DNA from: Calothrix sp. NIES-4105
GTDB lineage: Bacteria; Cyanobacteriota; Cyanobacteriia; Cyanobacteriales; Nostocaceae
Assembly (NCBI RefSeq): GCF_002368415.1
Contig: NZ_AP018290.1
Coordinates: forward strand, 10,531,717 to 10,595,716
Length of the DNA: 64,000 bases
Reading direction: 5' to 3'
Each line of letters opens with the position of its first letter. Position 1 is the first letter of the stretch. Shown piece after piece: positions 1-10,858 of this stretch. Both the position numbers and the translations under genes were made by a program. The notes beneath the pieces were generated by a model. It was given only the letters and a program-made list of their open reading frames with translations, did not search any database and was not told where the DNA came from.

Positions 1-35
1 AAATAAGTTTTCGTTCTTAGGAGAAAACCACGCTT

Positions 36-287
36 ATGCCTTCAGTTTTATTGGCAGTTGCAGCTAGCGTTCCCGCAACACCTGCTTGGAATCCAACTAT
101 AGGATTGATTATCAGTATTAGTTCGTTTGTTGCGCTGCTGCTAACCTTAAAGATTGAAAGACCAAATATTGGTCCCAAGATGCCATTACTACCTATGAGC
201 ATTCCTGCATTTATTGCTGCAATGTGCTTTGGTCACGTTATCGGTATTGGTATCGTTTTGGGACTGACTAACATTGGCACATTGTAA
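36..287 (+). CDS. psaK: Photosystem I reaction center subunit PsaK
   Basis: 83-residue thylakoid membrane protein. Two hydrophobic segments (about residues 20-38 and 56-80) flank a short polar loop with KIERPNIGP. The C-terminal FGHVIGIGIVLGLTNIG matches the conserved end of PsaK. PsaK sits at the outer edge of photosystem I, where it binds chlorophyll and carotenoid and helps attach antennae. An AGGAG lies upstream of the ATG, about a dozen bases away, in a leader (TAGGAGAAAACC) shared with the next gene. The second psaK copy follows 130 bp downstream, so both may be cotranscribed. Family assignment is firm; which paralog is dominant cannot be told from sequence. Confidence 0.9.
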   Translation: MPSVLLAVAASVPATPAWNPTIGLIISISSFVALLLTLKIERPNIGPKMPLLPMSIPAFIAAMCFGHVIGIGIVLGLTNIGTL

Positions 288-322
288 AGGACAGCACATT
301 TTCTGGCATTTGTAATTCTAAC

Positions 323-350
323 TAAAGGGGGAGGTAATTTCCTCCCCTTA
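323..350 (+). terminator. Hairpin between the two psaK genes
   Basis: A GC-rich inverted repeat (GGGGAGG / CCTCCCC around a TAATTT loop) follows the first psaK. It lacks a following T-run, so it may be a processing or attenuation hairpin rather than a true terminator. Confidence 0.4.
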
Positions 351-419
351 GATGGAAGATTCAAGTCTTTATCCGAACGAGCATAAAGAACGAGGTTATG
401 TTCGTGTAGGAGAAAACCT

Positions 420-731
420 GTGCTTTCGACATTTATATCTACTTTGTCATTTAATCTAGTATCGCTTTTGGCGGCTGTCCAACCAACGGTTCCCAATAGT
501 GCTGTTGAGTGGAACTGGACTGGTACTTACATTATTGTTGGCGCCAGCATATTAGCTCTTTTAATTATTCCAAGAACAATTGAAGAACCCCATGTAGGTA
601 ATAAAATGCCATTACCCTTCCCTTCAGTGTTCAACAATCCTAGCGTCGGTACATTCCTGGCTGCAATGGCTACTGGTCATATAGTTGGCATCGGCGCCGT
701 TTTAGGTTTAACGAACCTTGGTGTCATCTAA
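420..731 (+). CDS. psaK: Second photosystem I subunit PsaK (divergent paralog)
   Basis: 103 residues starting at GTG, with TAGGAG seven bases upstream. It has the same two-helix PsaK architecture and the conserved C-terminus [18 protein letters not shown]. It carries a longer N-terminal extension (about 25 residues, hydrophobic) and a longer loop with [18 protein letters not shown] second PsaK in cyanobacteria is often light-regulated; whether that holds here is inference. It overlaps nothing and probably shares a transcript with the psaK upstream. The extended N-terminus could be a start-site artefact, but no better start with a ribosome-binding site was seen. Confidence 0.85.
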   Translation: MLSTFISTLSFNLVSLLAAVQPTVPNSAVEWNWTGTYIIVGASILALLIIPRTIEEPHVGNKMPLPFPSVFNNPSVGTFLAAMATGHIVGIGAVLGLTNLGVI

Positions 732-773
732 ACCGACAACTAATCTTAAATTCAATTAAAATATTAAATGTAG

Positions 774-801
774 GTAGAGACTAAACATGTTTAGTCTCTA
801 C
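774..801. repeat. 28-bp perfect palindrome (GTAGAGAC family)
   Basis: Perfect 28-bp palindrome whose left half is GTAGAGACTAAACA. It belongs to a family with further members at 2868, 8789, 27983, 34695 and 54758. Here it follows psaK2 and may act as a transcript 3' hairpin. Confidence 0.7.
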
Positions 802-866
802 TGCTATGTTGATTTATATAAATTATTAAGTAATACAAGTTGTAATATTATTTGTTAGGAAAAAAC

Positions 867-2060
867 ATGCAAACGAATTGGAAAATAGGGTCTTTGTTCG
901 GAATACCCTTGTTTGTAGACCCCTTATGGTTCGTAATTTTCGGTTTGGCAACGCTAAACTTTGGTTTTGCTTACCAGCAGTGGGGTACAAGTTTAGCTTG
1001 GGGCGCCGCAGTGGTAATGTCATTACTGCTGTTTACATCAGTTTTGCTACATGAATTAGGACATAGCTTGGCCGCTAAATCACAGGGTATTCAAGTAAAC
1101 TCGATTACATTATTTTTATTCGGTGGAATTGCCGCAATTGAAGAAGAGTCAAAAACTCCAGGTAAAGCTTTTCAGGTTGCAATTGCAGGACCACTCGTAA
1201 GCATTGGTTTATTTCTTTTACTGCGGTTAATATCTAGTGTGTTTTCTGATACTTCACTTGTACATGTCATACTTGGAGACTTAGGGCGGATAAATCTTAT
1301 TCTAGCACTGTTCAATCTAATTCCTGGTTTACCGTTAGATGGTGGGCAAGTCTTAAAAGCGGCACTATGGAAAGTTACAGGTGACAGATTTCAAGCAGTG
1401 CGTGGCGCCGCAAAAGCAGGTCAAATCTTAGGATACGCCGCAATAGGGCTTGGTTTGGCGGTAGATTATTTTACAAGTGATTTAGGAACAGGAATATGGA
1501 TTGCATTGTTGGGCTGGTTTGGTATCCGTAATGCTACAAGCTACGACAGGGTTACAGTTTTACAAGAGACAATACTAAAAACAAAAGCGAGCGAAGCAAT
1601 GACGCGGGACTTTCGTGTTGTTGATGCTTCCCATTCACTGCGCGCGTTTGCTGACTTATATTTATTAGATTCAAATTCACAGATTTATTTCGCTGAGTCA
1701 GATGGACGTTACCGAGGTATGGTAAGTGTTGATAACTTACGACAAATTGAGCGCAGCGAATGGGAAGCCCAAACCTTAGAAGCTATAGTCAACCCCCTTT
1801 CAGAAATTCCTACTGTTGAGGAAAATGCCACACTAGTAGAAGTAATCAATAAACTCGAAAACGAAAAACTGCTCAGAGTCACTGTACTTTCACCTGCTGG
1901 TGCCGTTGCTGGTTTAATTGATAGAGGAGATATAATTCAGGCATTAGCGAAAAAGCTTAAATTGCGAATCACCGACGCTGACATCAAACAAGTCAAGCAA
2001 AACGGAACTTATCCCCCAGGTTTACAATTAGGAGTAATCGCTAAATCTACAACAAATTAA
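867..2060 (+). CDS. M50 site-2-type zinc metalloprotease with CBS domains
   Basis: Polytopic membrane protease of about 398 residues. The zinc motif HELGH is near residues 62-66, and the second metal-binding motif, LIPGLPLDGG, is about 90 residues later, as in S2P/SpoIVFB-like proteases. The C-terminal 140 residues look like a CBS pair (KASEAMTRDFRVV... and a DRGDIIQAL ending). Such enzymes cut substrates inside the membrane, often anti-sigma factors; the substrate here is unknown. I start at ATG 867 because TTAGGA lies six bases upstream. An in-frame TTG at 852 would place the start inside that Shine-Dalgarno sequence. Confidence 0.9.
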   Translation: MQTNWKIGSLFGIPLFVDPLWFVIFGLATLNFGFAYQQWGTSLAWGAAVVMSLLLFTSVLLHELGHSLAAKSQGIQVNSITLFLFGGIAAIEEESKTPGKAFQVAIAGPLVSIGLFLLLRLISSVFSDTSLVHVILGDLGRINLILALFNLIPGLPLDGGQVLKAALWKVTGDRFQAVRGAAKAGQILGYAAIGLGLAVDYFTSDLGTGIWIALLGWFGIRNATSYDRVTVLQETILKTKASEAMTRDFRVVDASHSLRAFADLYLLDSNSQIYFAESDGRYRGMVSVDNLRQIERSEWEAQTLEAIVNPLSEIPTVEENATLVEVINKLENEKLLRVTVLSPAGAVAGLIDRGDIIQALAKKLKLRITDADIKQVKQNGTYPPGLQLGVIAKSTTN

Positions 2061-2206
2061 TAAACTTAGCAACGGATACAACGGATGTAACGGATAATTT
2101 ATTTTCTTAAAAAAGTTCTTCTTTGTAGCATAAATTTAACTCTTGTGGAACGGCTGTCCCCAGCCGTCACAATGTAAGATATTCAAGAGATAATTACTTA
2201 AAGACA

Positions 2207-2800
2207 GTGGAAACTACTAATCGTCTTACCCAACAATTACAGTTCATTTTAGAAATAGACAAACTCAAACATATTCTACGTCAAACATTACTTACCGACA
2301 GCTCGCGTCGAGAAAATTCAGCCGAACATTCTTGGCACATTGCCATTATGGCAATGATTTTAGGTGAATATGCACCTCCGGGAACTGATAAGGAGCGTGC
2401 GATGAAAATGCTACTAATTCATGATTTAGTTGAAATCGATGCAGGTGATACATTTTGTTATGATATTCAGGCAAATTTAAATAAAGCAGAACGTGAAATT
2501 GAAGCTGCAAATAGAATATTTGGACTTTTACCAAATGATTTGGAACAGGAGTTAAGAGAAATTTGGGAAGAGTTTGAGCTACAAAGCACACCGACTGCTA
2601 AATTTGCTGCTGCTTTGGATAGAATACAGCCTTTTTTGCATAATGGGCAAACAAAAGGTGGAACTTGGCGCCTGCATAATATTAGTTGTGAACAAGTCAT
2701 GAAACGTATGGCGCCTGTCGCTCTTGGTACCCCCGAACTATGGAATGTAATCGAGCAAATGATTAATGATTTTGCTGAAGCTGGGTATTTGAAAGGATAG
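2207..2800 (+). CDS. HD-domain hydrolase (HDDC2/YfbR-like 5'-nucleotidase family)
   Basis: 197 residues with the HD superfamily metal-binding pattern: His41 (AEHSWH), the His72-Asp73 pair (LLIHDLVEIDAGDT), and conserved acidic residues after it. The closest described group by motif is HDDC2/YfbR, which removes phosphate from deoxynucleoside monophosphates. That activity is family knowledge, not shown here. The start is GTG at 2207 (METTNRLTQQ). The gene stands alone and converges on the glycosyltransferase gene, leaving only about 15 bp between the two stop codons. Confidence 0.8.
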   Translation: METTNRLTQQLQFILEIDKLKHILRQTLLTDSSRRENSAEHSWHIAIMAMILGEYAPPGTDKERAMKMLLIHDLVEIDAGDTFCYDIQANLNKAEREIEAANRIFGLLPNDLEQELREIWEEFELQSTPTAKFAAALDRIQPFLHNGQTKGGTWRLHNISCEQVMKRMAPVALGTPELWNVIEQMINDFAEAGYLKG

Positions 2801-2815
2801 AATACGATCCTCCCA

Positions 2816-3919
2816 CTACTGGTCTATGTCATTAATTTTGTCAGGTTGGCGCCAACATAAAATCTCTGTACAGACACGATTAATCGTGTCTCTACTCTCT
2901 TTGTGTACTCTAGCAAAAGTCCATGCATCGTTTAACAAGAAATTATTGATAATTGCCACTTCACCAGCAATAATCTTGCTACGGGTCAACGGCAAATTTA
3001 AAGTTGTTGCATCACTCAATAGATAAAGGAGTCCCATATCTACAAAAACTCCAGTAAACCCTACTAAAGCAAAGCGAAGAAACTTATCAATAGGTAATTT
3101 TTGGCGCAAACCACCAATTCTTCCTGTTGAAAACCTTAGCTTTAATAGATGCTGGATATATTCAATATATTGCTTCCAGGTAACTTTACTTTCGCCTTCC
3201 TTACGTTCACAAAATACATATCCGACTTCTGCAATTTCTTTAATCCTACCTCGTCCAACTACTTCTAACAGAATCTTATACCCAACAGGGTTTAGAATCA
3301 CACCTATAATACTTTCCCGTTTGAGTATAAAATAACCGCTCATGGGGTCAGACAATCGGCCTAAAACTGACGGTAGTATCAGCGGTCCTAATACCTGTGC
3401 CCCACGAGACAAAAGCCGTCGAGTAAAACTCCAACTACTTACTCCACCACCATCAATATGACGACTCGCTACAGCGATATCAGCACCATTTTTAACTGCG
3501 GTGATTAACTCTAATAATACATGGGGTGGATGTTGTAAATCTCCATCAATTACACCTATAAGTTGCCCTCGCGCGGCTTGCCAACCACGAATCACGGCTG
3601 ATGATAATCCCCGTTCGTGTTCGCGTCGCATTACACGCAGTTGGGGATGTTCAGATATTAAAGACTGTGCTTTCTGCCAAGTACCATCTGGACTATTATC
3701 ATCAACCACTATTAATTCATAGCCACCGGGCATAGACTGGTCAAGTAATTCACTTAAAATTTGGACAATTTTTTCAATGTTTGCGGCTTTATTGTATGTC
3801 GGAACTACAAGCGAAAACCACGGAGTAGAATCTGTATCTGCCTCTTGTATAGACGGCAATAGTACTTGCAAAGCTCCTGATGGAACTGGCAACAACTGAT
3901 TTGATTGGTTAGTACTCAT
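2816..3919 (-). CDS. Family 2 glycosyltransferase fused to a GtrA membrane domain
   Basis: 367 residues. The N-terminal GT2 domain resembles dolichyl-phosphate mannose synthase: SLVVPTYNKAANI, VVDDNSPDGTW and the metal-binding DGDLQHPP. The C-terminal GtrA-like part (FLRFALVGFTGVFVDMGLLY onward) has several membrane helices. Such fusions load a sugar onto polyprenyl phosphate at the membrane for envelope glycans. The last 20 or so residues (ESRDTINRVCTEI...) are unlike the family. They are encoded by a 28-bp palindromic repeat at 2868-2895 that also occurs between genes, so the original C-terminus has been extended or replaced. Confidence 0.85.
   Translation of the reverse strand: MSTNQSNQLLPVPSGALQVLLPSIQEADTDSTPWFSLVVPTYNKAANIEKIVQILSELLDQSMPGGYELIVVDDNSPDGTWQKAQSLISEHPQLRVMRREHERGLSSAVIRGWQAARGQLIGVIDGDLQHPPHVLLELITAVKNGADIAVASRHIDGGGVSSWSFTRRLLSRGAQVLGPLILPSVLGRLSDPMSGYFILKRESIIGVILNPVGYKILLEVVGRGRIKEIAEVGYVFCERKEGESKVTWKQYIEYIQHLLKLRFSTGRIGGLRQKLPIDKFLRFALVGFTGVFVDMGLLYLLSDATTLNLPLTRSKIIAGEVAIINNFLLNDAWTFARVHKESRDTINRVCTEILCWRQPDKINDIDQ
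2868..2895. repeat. Palindromic repeat inside the end of the glycosyltransferase gene
   Basis: Same 28-bp palindrome family as at 774 (left half GTACAGACACGATT). This copy lies within coding sequence and is translated as part of the GT2 C-terminus. Confidence 0.7.
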
Positions 3920-4229
3920 TAATTAATACTTGTTTTGTTGACTATTGGTCTAAAAAAATATTTTAAATTAATAAAAATACGTTAAAATTTTGCAAATTTT
4001 TTTATATAAATATTGGATTGCTACAATCTTAGAAAATTTTATTGATAACTACCACCAGTAAACTTACCTAATTATTATTCTTTATAATTAGAGTGGTTCC
4101 GAATATCCACGCATGGTTAATTTCTATTTATGCAAAATTACTAAAATAGAGAAACAAATATCAAGTATGTGTTGTCTTTAGATAAAGGAAAGCTAAGAAT
4201 CCCTCCTAACCCTCCGCGTGGAAGGGGGA
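3920..4229. other. Intergenic stretch, AT-rich
   Basis: 310 bp between two minus-strand genes. I see no open frame with coding character. An inverted repeat of CCCTCC/GGAGGG type at about 4200-4243 runs into the end of the lipoate-ligase gene and could terminate it. Confidence 0.5.
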
Positions 4230-4934
4230 CTAGAGAGGAGGGTTTATTTCATTGTTTGTTAATGGTTGAACGTCAAATTGTATATTAAAACAATTACTTG
4301 CGGCCGAAACTAAAGTTTTAATAGTTGTTTCAATATCGAAATTTAGAGATAAGTGTGCATCTGGAGGAAATTCTTCACCAAAAACCTGAGAAAATAATTC
4401 AGCATCTGGCTGTAAGCGTATGGCGCCGTGTTGCAATATGGCATCGCCTTTTCTAAGTTGTGCGCTACCAATTAATTTATATCCATAACTAGTTACTAAG
4501 TCAGCACTTGTAGCAGTACCAAAACAATTGGGGTTATGAATATAACCACGTCCTGCTGTTCCATAATGTAAATCAACACCAAGCTGCTTCCATCCAGCGA
4601 TTAAAAATTCACATATTTTCTGATACGCTTGCATTCGACTGCCATATAATCCAGATGTTACCACTGCATAAGTTAAATCACCTTGGTGTAAAACAGCCCT
4701 TCCACCTGTAGGACGCTTGACTAAATCAAGTTTTTGTCCTTTCCATATTATATTTTCCCAATGTTCTGGATACTTATGCTGGTGATAACCTAAAGAAATA
4801 GCAGGTGGCGCCCATGTGTAAAACCGCAGTGTAGCTGGACTATTACCCAATAAATGTTGTTCTAGCAACCACTTATCAATTGCCATTTGTGTAACACCGG
4901 GTGCTTCAAGTAACGGAATCAGGCGCCAGTTCAT
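4230..4934 (-). CDS. Lipoate-protein ligase A / octanoyltransferase family protein
   Basis: 234 residues of the BPL/LplA/LipB fold. Family marks are WAPPAISLGYHQ near residue 45, KRPTGGRAVLHQGDLTYAV around residues 73-91, and a downstream KLIGSAQLRKGDAILQHGAI. It probably attaches lipoate or octanoate to E2/GcvH proteins. The sequence does not tell ligase from octanoyltransferase (LipM-like) activity. The last codons overlap a CCCTCC/GGAGGG inverted repeat, which supplies the end of the reading frame (EINPPL). It is a monocistronic gene by spacing. Confidence 0.8.
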   Translation of the reverse strand: MNWRLIPLLEAPGVTQMAIDKWLLEQHLLGNSPATLRFYTWAPPAISLGYHQHKYPEHWENIIWKGQKLDLVKRPTGGRAVLHQGDLTYAVVTSGLYGSRMQAYQKICEFLIAGWKQLGVDLHYGTAGRGYIHNPNCFGTATSADLVTSYGYKLIGSAQLRKGDAILQHGAIRLQPDAELFSQVFGEEFPPDAHLSLNFDIETTIKTLVSAASNCFNIQFDVQPLTNNEINPPL

Positions 4935-5051
4935 TAATTTTGATGAGTACGTAGTAGCGCGGAGAGCGCAAAAAAGTCTTAATATTTTTAAAGGGCTAGA
5001 GCAACAACTACGTACTCAACCCATCATAACTTATAACACAGAACAGTATTA

Positions 5052-5183
5052 TTAACCCTTACTTAAACGCACATGATCCATAATTTGCTGCTTGCGAGAA
5101 GAAGTGTCAAGCTTAGGATTGATATAATCACCCTTACTACGACTCAAATGTTCCATTATTTTCTTTTGGCGTTCAGACTGCAT
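5052..5183 (-). CDS. 43-residue conserved-looking small protein with a repeated MxHxxxSKG motif
   Basis: A short frame, ATG to TAA, encodes 43 charged residues starting MQSERQKK. It contains two near-copies of one motif, IMEHLSRSKG (9-18) and IMDHVRLSKG (34-43), joined by DYINPKLDTSSRKQQ. The internal duplication and clean codons argue for a real gene. It has no membrane segment or signal peptide. It lies between the lipoate-ligase gene and the P450 gene, on the same strand as both. No function recognised. Confidence 0.6.
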   Translation of the reverse strand: MQSERQKKIMEHLSRSKGDYINPKLDTSSRKQQIMDHVRLSKG

Positions 5184-5303
5184 AACCTTAACTTTTTTTA
5201 ACTAATATGAACTAATGTATCTATATTAGTCGAAAATTGTAAATTAGAGTACATATACACCAAAAAATCTTGTTTCTATATATAAGGCGCCTCTCAAATT
5301 CCC

Positions 5304-6683
5304 TTACTGCGAAGAAACCATAACCCGTGATTCTTGACGTGTTCGTTTTCCCGTCATGACCATCTTTACTCCATTTGCGGGTGCTAGGGTTACACCACGA
5401 CGACGAGGAACTTCAGGTTGTGAATCCACTAATGATAATTGATAGTTTGATAAAATCGTAGCTATCACTAATTTCATCTCAAACATTGCCAAAGCTTCAC
5501 CTATACAACGACGCACACCACCACCAAAGGGCATAAATTCGTAAGGAGAAAACTGGCGTTCTAGAAAACGTTCGGGTTTGAATTGTTTTGATTGGGGATA
5601 TAAATCTTCGCGATGATGTACAAGATACATACAGCCAACTATAACTGTATTAGGTTTGATTTGGTAACCTAAAATTTCTACTTGCTCTTGGGCAACGCGC
5701 GGAAATGTGAGCATTGCAACTGGGTACAGTCGTAATGTTTCGTTGCAGAATGCTGTTAAATAAGGCAATTTCAAAATATTTACAGGGTCATTTTTATCGC
5801 CTAAAGTATTGATTTCATTGCGGATTTTTTCACTTGCTTTAGGTATATAGTGACTCCAGTATAAACCCCATGCCATTGCGGTTGCCGTTGTTTCATGTCC
5901 AGCAAGTAACAGTGTCATTAATTCATCGCGTAGTTCTTTATCAGTTAAACCTTGCCCTTGTTCATCACGCGCGGACATTAGTAATGACAAAATATCAATT
6001 CGGTTAGGGTCTGGATTTTCTCGGCGTTCGGCAATTTCAGCATATAATAATTGATCAATTTGCTGACGTTGACATAAAAATTTACCCCACGGACTTGCTT
6101 TTCCTAAATCTTTTTGCAGAAAAGGAAAAAATAGAAAGCTTGAAGAAAAGGGCGATTTAAAAATATCTAACATTTTCCCGGTTAAATCTTTGACTTGCTC
6201 GCACCGTGTACCATCGTATAAGCCAAAAACCGATTGAAGAATAACTTGCATTGAGATTTCTTGCATTGCCGAACGTGCAAGAAAAGGCTTGTTCAATGCA
6301 GTTGCATCCATTACTTTTTTGGTAAGATTGACAATTAAATCGCCATATGCTTTCATTCGATCACCATGAAACGATGGCATGACCAACTGGCGCCGTCTGC
6401 GATGATTTTCACCATCAAGCATAATTACCGAATAGTCGCCAATTAGCGGTTGTAATATATCGTTATACTCCCCAGGAGCAGTAAATTTTTTGCGGTCATT
6501 GGTTAAAATTTCTTGGATAGCTTGGGGATGGTTAACGAATACAACGCTGTTACCACTAAAAATTCTAGCACTAAAAATATTAGGATATTGAAGAGCCGCA
6601 TTTTACATATATGGTACAGGATTTATGACCCATTGCAGTTTTTGAAGAAACGCGGGTGATTTAATCAGATTAGGTAGTTGCAT
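5304..6683 (-). pseudogene. CYP110-like cytochrome P450 with an in-frame stop at codon 27
   Basis: The full frame is 460 codons from ATG 6683, typical of cyanobacterial CYP110 P450s. Present are the I-helix AGHETTATA, the ExxR motif (ETLRLYP) and the heme-binding FGGGVRRCIG. Codons 1-26 (MQLPNLIKSP...NPVPYM) and everything after codon 27 match the family. Codon 27 is TAA at 6603-6605, where I expect GAA (YMENAA in my recollection of relatives), so one G-to-T change explains it. The next ATG (6422) would begin at MLDGENHRRRR and lose about 87 residues, including the N-terminal membrane-facing part. It is therefore probably inactive, unless the stop is a sequencing error or is read through. Confidence 0.8.
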
Positions 6684-6751
6684 TTGTTTATGTATCAGAA
6701 AATTTTCTTAAGTTATTATATGTTGAGTCTCGCATTTGCGCTCTAGGCAAC

Positions 6752-8281
6752 CTACATTCTATCTATTGTGCGGTACTGGATGGCTTCTGCGACGTGATGA
6801 GGTTTTAAATGTTCGTCTCCTGCTAGGTCTGCTATCGTGCGCGCGACTTTTAATATTCGGTCACTAGCTCTTGCTGATAAGTTTAGTTTTTTAATGGCGC
6901 CTTCTAATAGTCTTGTGCTTGAGTCGTCGAGTTTACAATTCTTTTGTAAATGACGACTTTGCATTTGCGCGTTGCAGCGTATGTTTTGCTCTTTTTTAAA
7001 GCGTTGGGTTGCTATATCGCGCGCTTTGATGACTCTTTTACGTATTTCCAAAGAAGATTCACCTGTTGGTTGCTGGGTAATTTCTTCTGGTTTTAGTCGG
7101 TTGACTGCTACTTGTAAGTCAATTCTATCCATTAATGGGCCTGAAAGTTTTGCCCAGTAATCCTCACGTTTTCGGGGTGTACAGCTACATTGTTGAATGA
7201 TATCACCGTAATATCCACACGGACATGGGTTTGTGCTTGCGACTAAAGTAAACTGCGCTGGAAAATTCACTGACTGCTTTGCTCTAGATATTGCTACATA
7301 ACCGTCTTCAAGTGGTTGACGCAAAAATTCCAATACGTCGCGTTTAAATTCTGTAAGTTCATCTAAAAATAGAACACCTGTATGAGCTAGAGAAATTTCA
7401 CCTGGACGAGGATAGTTACCACCACCTACTAAAGATGGACCACTAGCAGAATGGTGTGGACTTCTGAAAGGACGCTCTCTTACTAATGTTCCTCGGTTTT
7501 TTAATAAACCTGCAACTGAATGAATACGAGTTACTTCTAATGATTCACCGAAACTAAGTGGTGGTAAGATTCCCGGTAAACGTCGCGCAAGCATGGTTTT
7601 CCCACTTCCTGGTGGCCCAACAAATATAAGATTATGTCCTCCTGCTGCGGCAATTTCTAACGCGCGTCGTGCATGAGCTTGTCCTTTTATGTCTTTCAAA
7701 TCAACTAAATCAACGTTATTAGCTGCGAATACTTCTATATTATGTGTAGGTTGTACAGGTTTGTAACGAGATGGGTTATTTAAGAAATCTGTAACCTCGA
7801 GTAAATTGTGGAAACCATAAACTTCTAACCCGTCAACTGCTGCAGCTTCTTGAGCGTTATCTGCTGGTACGACTAAACCTGTTATACCCATACTATGTGC
7901 AGATGCTGCTATTGGTAATACTCCCGCAACTGGACGCAAGCTGCCATCAAGACTAACTTCACCCAAGAATAAATAATCACCTAATAAGTCGGCGCCGACT
8001 TGTTCGGATGCGGCTAAAATCCCCACGCTAATAGGTAAATCAAAACTTGGACCCTCCTTACGTAAATCAGCAGGAGACAAATTAATTACAATCTTTTTTG
8101 TTGGAAATCCAAACCCAGCGTTTTTTAACGTTGCCCTAACTCTTTCTTTACCCTCTTGTATAGCAGCATCTGGCAACCCTAAAATCATTATTCCAGGTAA
8201 TCCACCAGAAACATCAACCTCTACACCCACTTTTACTGCATCAATTCCAACTACAGACGCACTCCATACTCTAGCTAGCAT
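6752..8281 (-). CDS. comM: ComM/YifB-family AAA+ ATPase (Mg-chelatase-like)
   Basis: 509 residues. An N-terminal Lon-protease-like domain (MLARVWSASVVGIDAVKVGVEV...SPADLRKEGPSFDLPISVG) is followed by an AAA+ core with Walker A GPPGSGKTML and Walker B GVLFLDELTEF. A C-terminal Mg-chelatase-type helical domain ends in LSARASDRILKVARTIADL. ComM is a hexameric helicase that promotes branch migration during natural transformation in proteobacteria; the same role in cyanobacteria is inferred. Four cysteines in the core (CPCGYYGD...QCSC) are typical of the family. It is divergent from the HIT-family gene. Confidence 0.92.
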   Translation of the reverse strand: MLARVWSASVVGIDAVKVGVEVDVSGGLPGIMILGLPDAAIQEGKERVRATLKNAGFGFPTKKIVINLSPADLRKEGPSFDLPISVGILAASEQVGADLLGDYLFLGEVSLDGSLRPVAGVLPIAASAHSMGITGLVVPADNAQEAAAVDGLEVYGFHNLLEVTDFLNNPSRYKPVQPTHNIEVFAANNVDLVDLKDIKGQAHARRALEIAAAGGHNLIFVGPPGSGKTMLARRLPGILPPLSFGESLEVTRIHSVAGLLKNRGTLVRERPFRSPHHSASGPSLVGGGNYPRPGEISLAHTGVLFLDELTEFKRDVLEFLRQPLEDGYVAISRAKQSVNFPAQFTLVASTNPCPCGYYGDIIQQCSCTPRKREDYWAKLSGPLMDRIDLQVAVNRLKPEEITQQPTGESSLEIRKRVIKARDIATQRFKKEQNIRCNAQMQSRHLQKNCKLDDSSTRLLEGAIKKLNLSARASDRILKVARTIADLAGDEHLKPHHVAEAIQYRTIDRM

Positions 8282-8293
8282 TTATATTTATAG

Positions 8294-8725
<432 letters not shown>

Positions 8726-8788
8726 AACCAGCATTTAATTGTCCACAATCATTGCTATGTATGCCTTTTAAAGAAGGCGCCGATTGCT

Positions 8789-8816
8789 GTAGAGACGTTA
8801 CATGTAACGTCTCTAC
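8789..8816. repeat. 28-bp perfect palindrome (GTAGAGAC family)
   Basis: Left half GTAGAGACGTTACA with its exact complement. The following ATTTTTTATA makes it look like a terminator for the HIT gene. Confidence 0.7.
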
Positions 8817-8992
8817 ATTTTTTATATGTAAAATATTTAACCAAGTAATTTACATTTCATAATGTAAACTAATGTATATACGCACTGATATATAACAAAA
8901 TGTTAAGTTAAATACCTTTACAAAACTCAATAAAACTCTTATGTTAGTAAATAAGCCAGTCAAACGACCAGCTTAAATTATTCATCACATAG

Positions 8993-10090
<1,098 letters not shown>

Positions 10091-10121
10091 TAGTTGGCTA
10101 ACAACTAGATAACTTATAAAG

Positions 10122-10152
10122 AAGCGCTCCTATTTCTAGGAGCGCTTTTTTG
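10122..10152 (+). terminator. Rho-independent terminator of psbA
   Basis: Perfect 10-bp stem AAGCGCTCCT / AGGAGCGCTT with a six-base loop, followed by a T-run, about 30 bp after the psbA stop. Confidence 0.93.
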
Positions 10153-10340
10153 TTTGAAACGGGTGCCGTTCCAATACTGGCTTCATGTGTTCCTAAATCA
10201 CTTCTAAAATATGATATTTATATAACGAACCACAAAGGGCGCAAAGGAAAGCAAGAAAAGTTTTTACCACTTTGGTCATGATTATTCGCCCAAATGTTAT
10301 TTAGTGCGTTCAGTTTGAAATTGGTCTTATGTCCTTAACT

Positions 10341-10681
10341 TCATGTATACAGTGAAGGGTCAACCTCACTATCATCTTCAGATTCCCTTTCAGCGCAAAT
10401 TGCATCAGCAATCTCTTCAAAATATGGGTCATCTTTAAAGATACCAGCAAATCTAACCCAAGGATTTTGAGACGTTTGAGCATAGGAAACCTCTATTTCT
10501 AAACGAACTATTTCCGCGTTTTTTAGATGACTATCTAAAAGTTGCTGAAGAGCTTCAAACGCTTGTTGGCGACTCGCTGCTTCTACTTTATAAGCAGGAA
10601 ATTCTAAAGCCGAGGCAGTTATTATACCATCTTCTTTGTCTTCTACAAAACATTAAGCTTTAAATTAGCAGTGTGTTGCAT
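10341..10681 (-). pseudogene. Frameshifted small gene, about 114 codons
   Basis: The reading frame starts at ATG 10681 (MQHTANLKLNVL) and hits TAG at once. One base later the frame continues open as VEDKEDGIITASALEFPAYKVEAASRQQAF and so on to TGA at 10341. The total length is 341 nt, one short of 114 codons, so a single-base deletion near 10646 explains the break. The joined product has a beta-rich start, a helix (ASRQQAFEALQQLLDSHL) and an acidic tail, resembling small HicB-like or DUF-type cyanobacterial proteins. No function recognised. It could still be one intact gene if the missing base is a sequencing error. Confidence 0.65.
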
Positions 10682-10858
10682 AATTAAGTATCAAATTAGT
10701 TAAATAGTTTACTTGATTACAATATTATGAGCATTTGTTGGATTCTAGCAAAATAATTGAGATTTAGTTGATATCTAACTAAGGCATCTGCTAGTTGGGG
10801 AATTTGACAAAAGCGTGATTTTGACGAAAGGAAATTTGTTTTTTACAAAAGCAAATTT

